From an uncultured Eubacteriales bacterium (lineage in GTDB: Bacteria > Bacillota > Clostridia > Christensenellales > CAG-138): a DNA stretch of 6,211 nt. The notes under the pieces are model-generated. The model saw nothing but the letters and a program-made list of their open reading frames with translations, was not told the DNA's origin and did no database searches. The translations under genes were made by a program, and so were the position numbers. Each line of letters starts with the position of its first letter. Position 1 is the first letter of the stretch. This document shows, piece by piece, positions 6,099 to 6,211 of this stretch. Location: positions 1 through 6,211 of the forward strand of contig URFJ01000110.1 in the NCBI GenBank assembly GCA_900547135.1. The letters are read 5' to 3'.

Positions 6099-6144
6099 TT
6101 ACCTTATTGGGCGTAAAATACATGATAAAACAAATATGTAGGTT

Positions 6145-6162
6145 TGTCAAACATGTTGGACA
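6145..6162. repeat. 18-bp near-perfect palindrome, operator-like
   Basis: TGTCAAACATGTTGGACA reads almost the same on both strands: eight of nine base pairs are symmetric, the exception being 6149/6158. With no loop it suits a dimeric DNA-binding protein better than an RNA hairpin. It lies 46 bases after the stop of the last gene, in a stretch with no clear gene, and may control a gene starting beyond the right edge. No regulator can be named from it. Confidence 0.4.
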
Positions 6163-6211
6163 GAATAGTCACGAAGGAAAGTGTTGGGAGAGATATACTT
6201 TAAAGGACGCA

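Noticed and set aside
6071..6211. An open frame running off the right edge, with an ATG at 6122 that would begin a new partial gene.
   Set aside because: There is no ribosome binding site before the ATG, the peptide resembles nothing I know, and an open stretch of this length is expected by chance. It also does not continue the repeats of the preceding protein or encode a protease.

Overview
The window looks like chromosomal DNA from a Gram-positive bacterium of the Firmicutes, most likely a clostridium. The evidence is a threonine-tRNA-responsive T-box leader before thrS, a DUF1292 protein, strong purine-rich Shine-Dalgarno sites, near-consensus sigma-A promoters, and a PHP-type rather than HAD-type histidinol phosphatase. 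No transposase, integrase, CRISPR array, tRNA or rRNA is visible.

Layout, all genes on the + strand. (1) 1-177: upstream region with an 11-bp inverted repeat, a leftward-facing ribosome binding site at the very edge (probably a divergent gene outside the window), and the promoter of the first gene. (2) 178-960: PHP-family histidinol phosphatase (HisJ/HisK type). (3) 1176-1517: small acidic DUF1292 protein with an unusual Cys/His-rich tail, with its own promoter and terminator. (4) 1600-1903: consensus promoter and full T-box riboswitch with an ACC (Thr) specifier and a terminator/antiterminator pair, controlling (5) 1954-3894: thrS, threonyl-tRNA synthetase, of a sequence type that departs from the E. 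coli enzyme in its threonine pocket. (6) 3895-4154: terminator, probable promoter, and a short leader that can fold over the ribosome binding site of (7) 4155-5261: a divergent, solitary MreB-family actin homologue. (8) 5445-6098: a membrane-anchored or secreted protein of unknown function with two similar alpha/beta repeats. It recalls the pro-domain of secreted trypsin-like proteases but has no protease. (9) 6099-6211: no convincing gene, but an 18-bp operator-like palindrome.

The genes do not form an operon. Four of the five have their own recognisable promoter and their own terminator or leader; the fifth (the phosphatase) has a promoter but no clear terminator. The contents are mostly housekeeping: histidine synthesis, tRNA charging and cell shape. 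The least explained parts are the last protein, the metal-binding-like tail of the DUF1292 protein, the structured leader before the MreB homologue, and the altered active-site motif of ThrRS. I see no clear new defence or mobile system.
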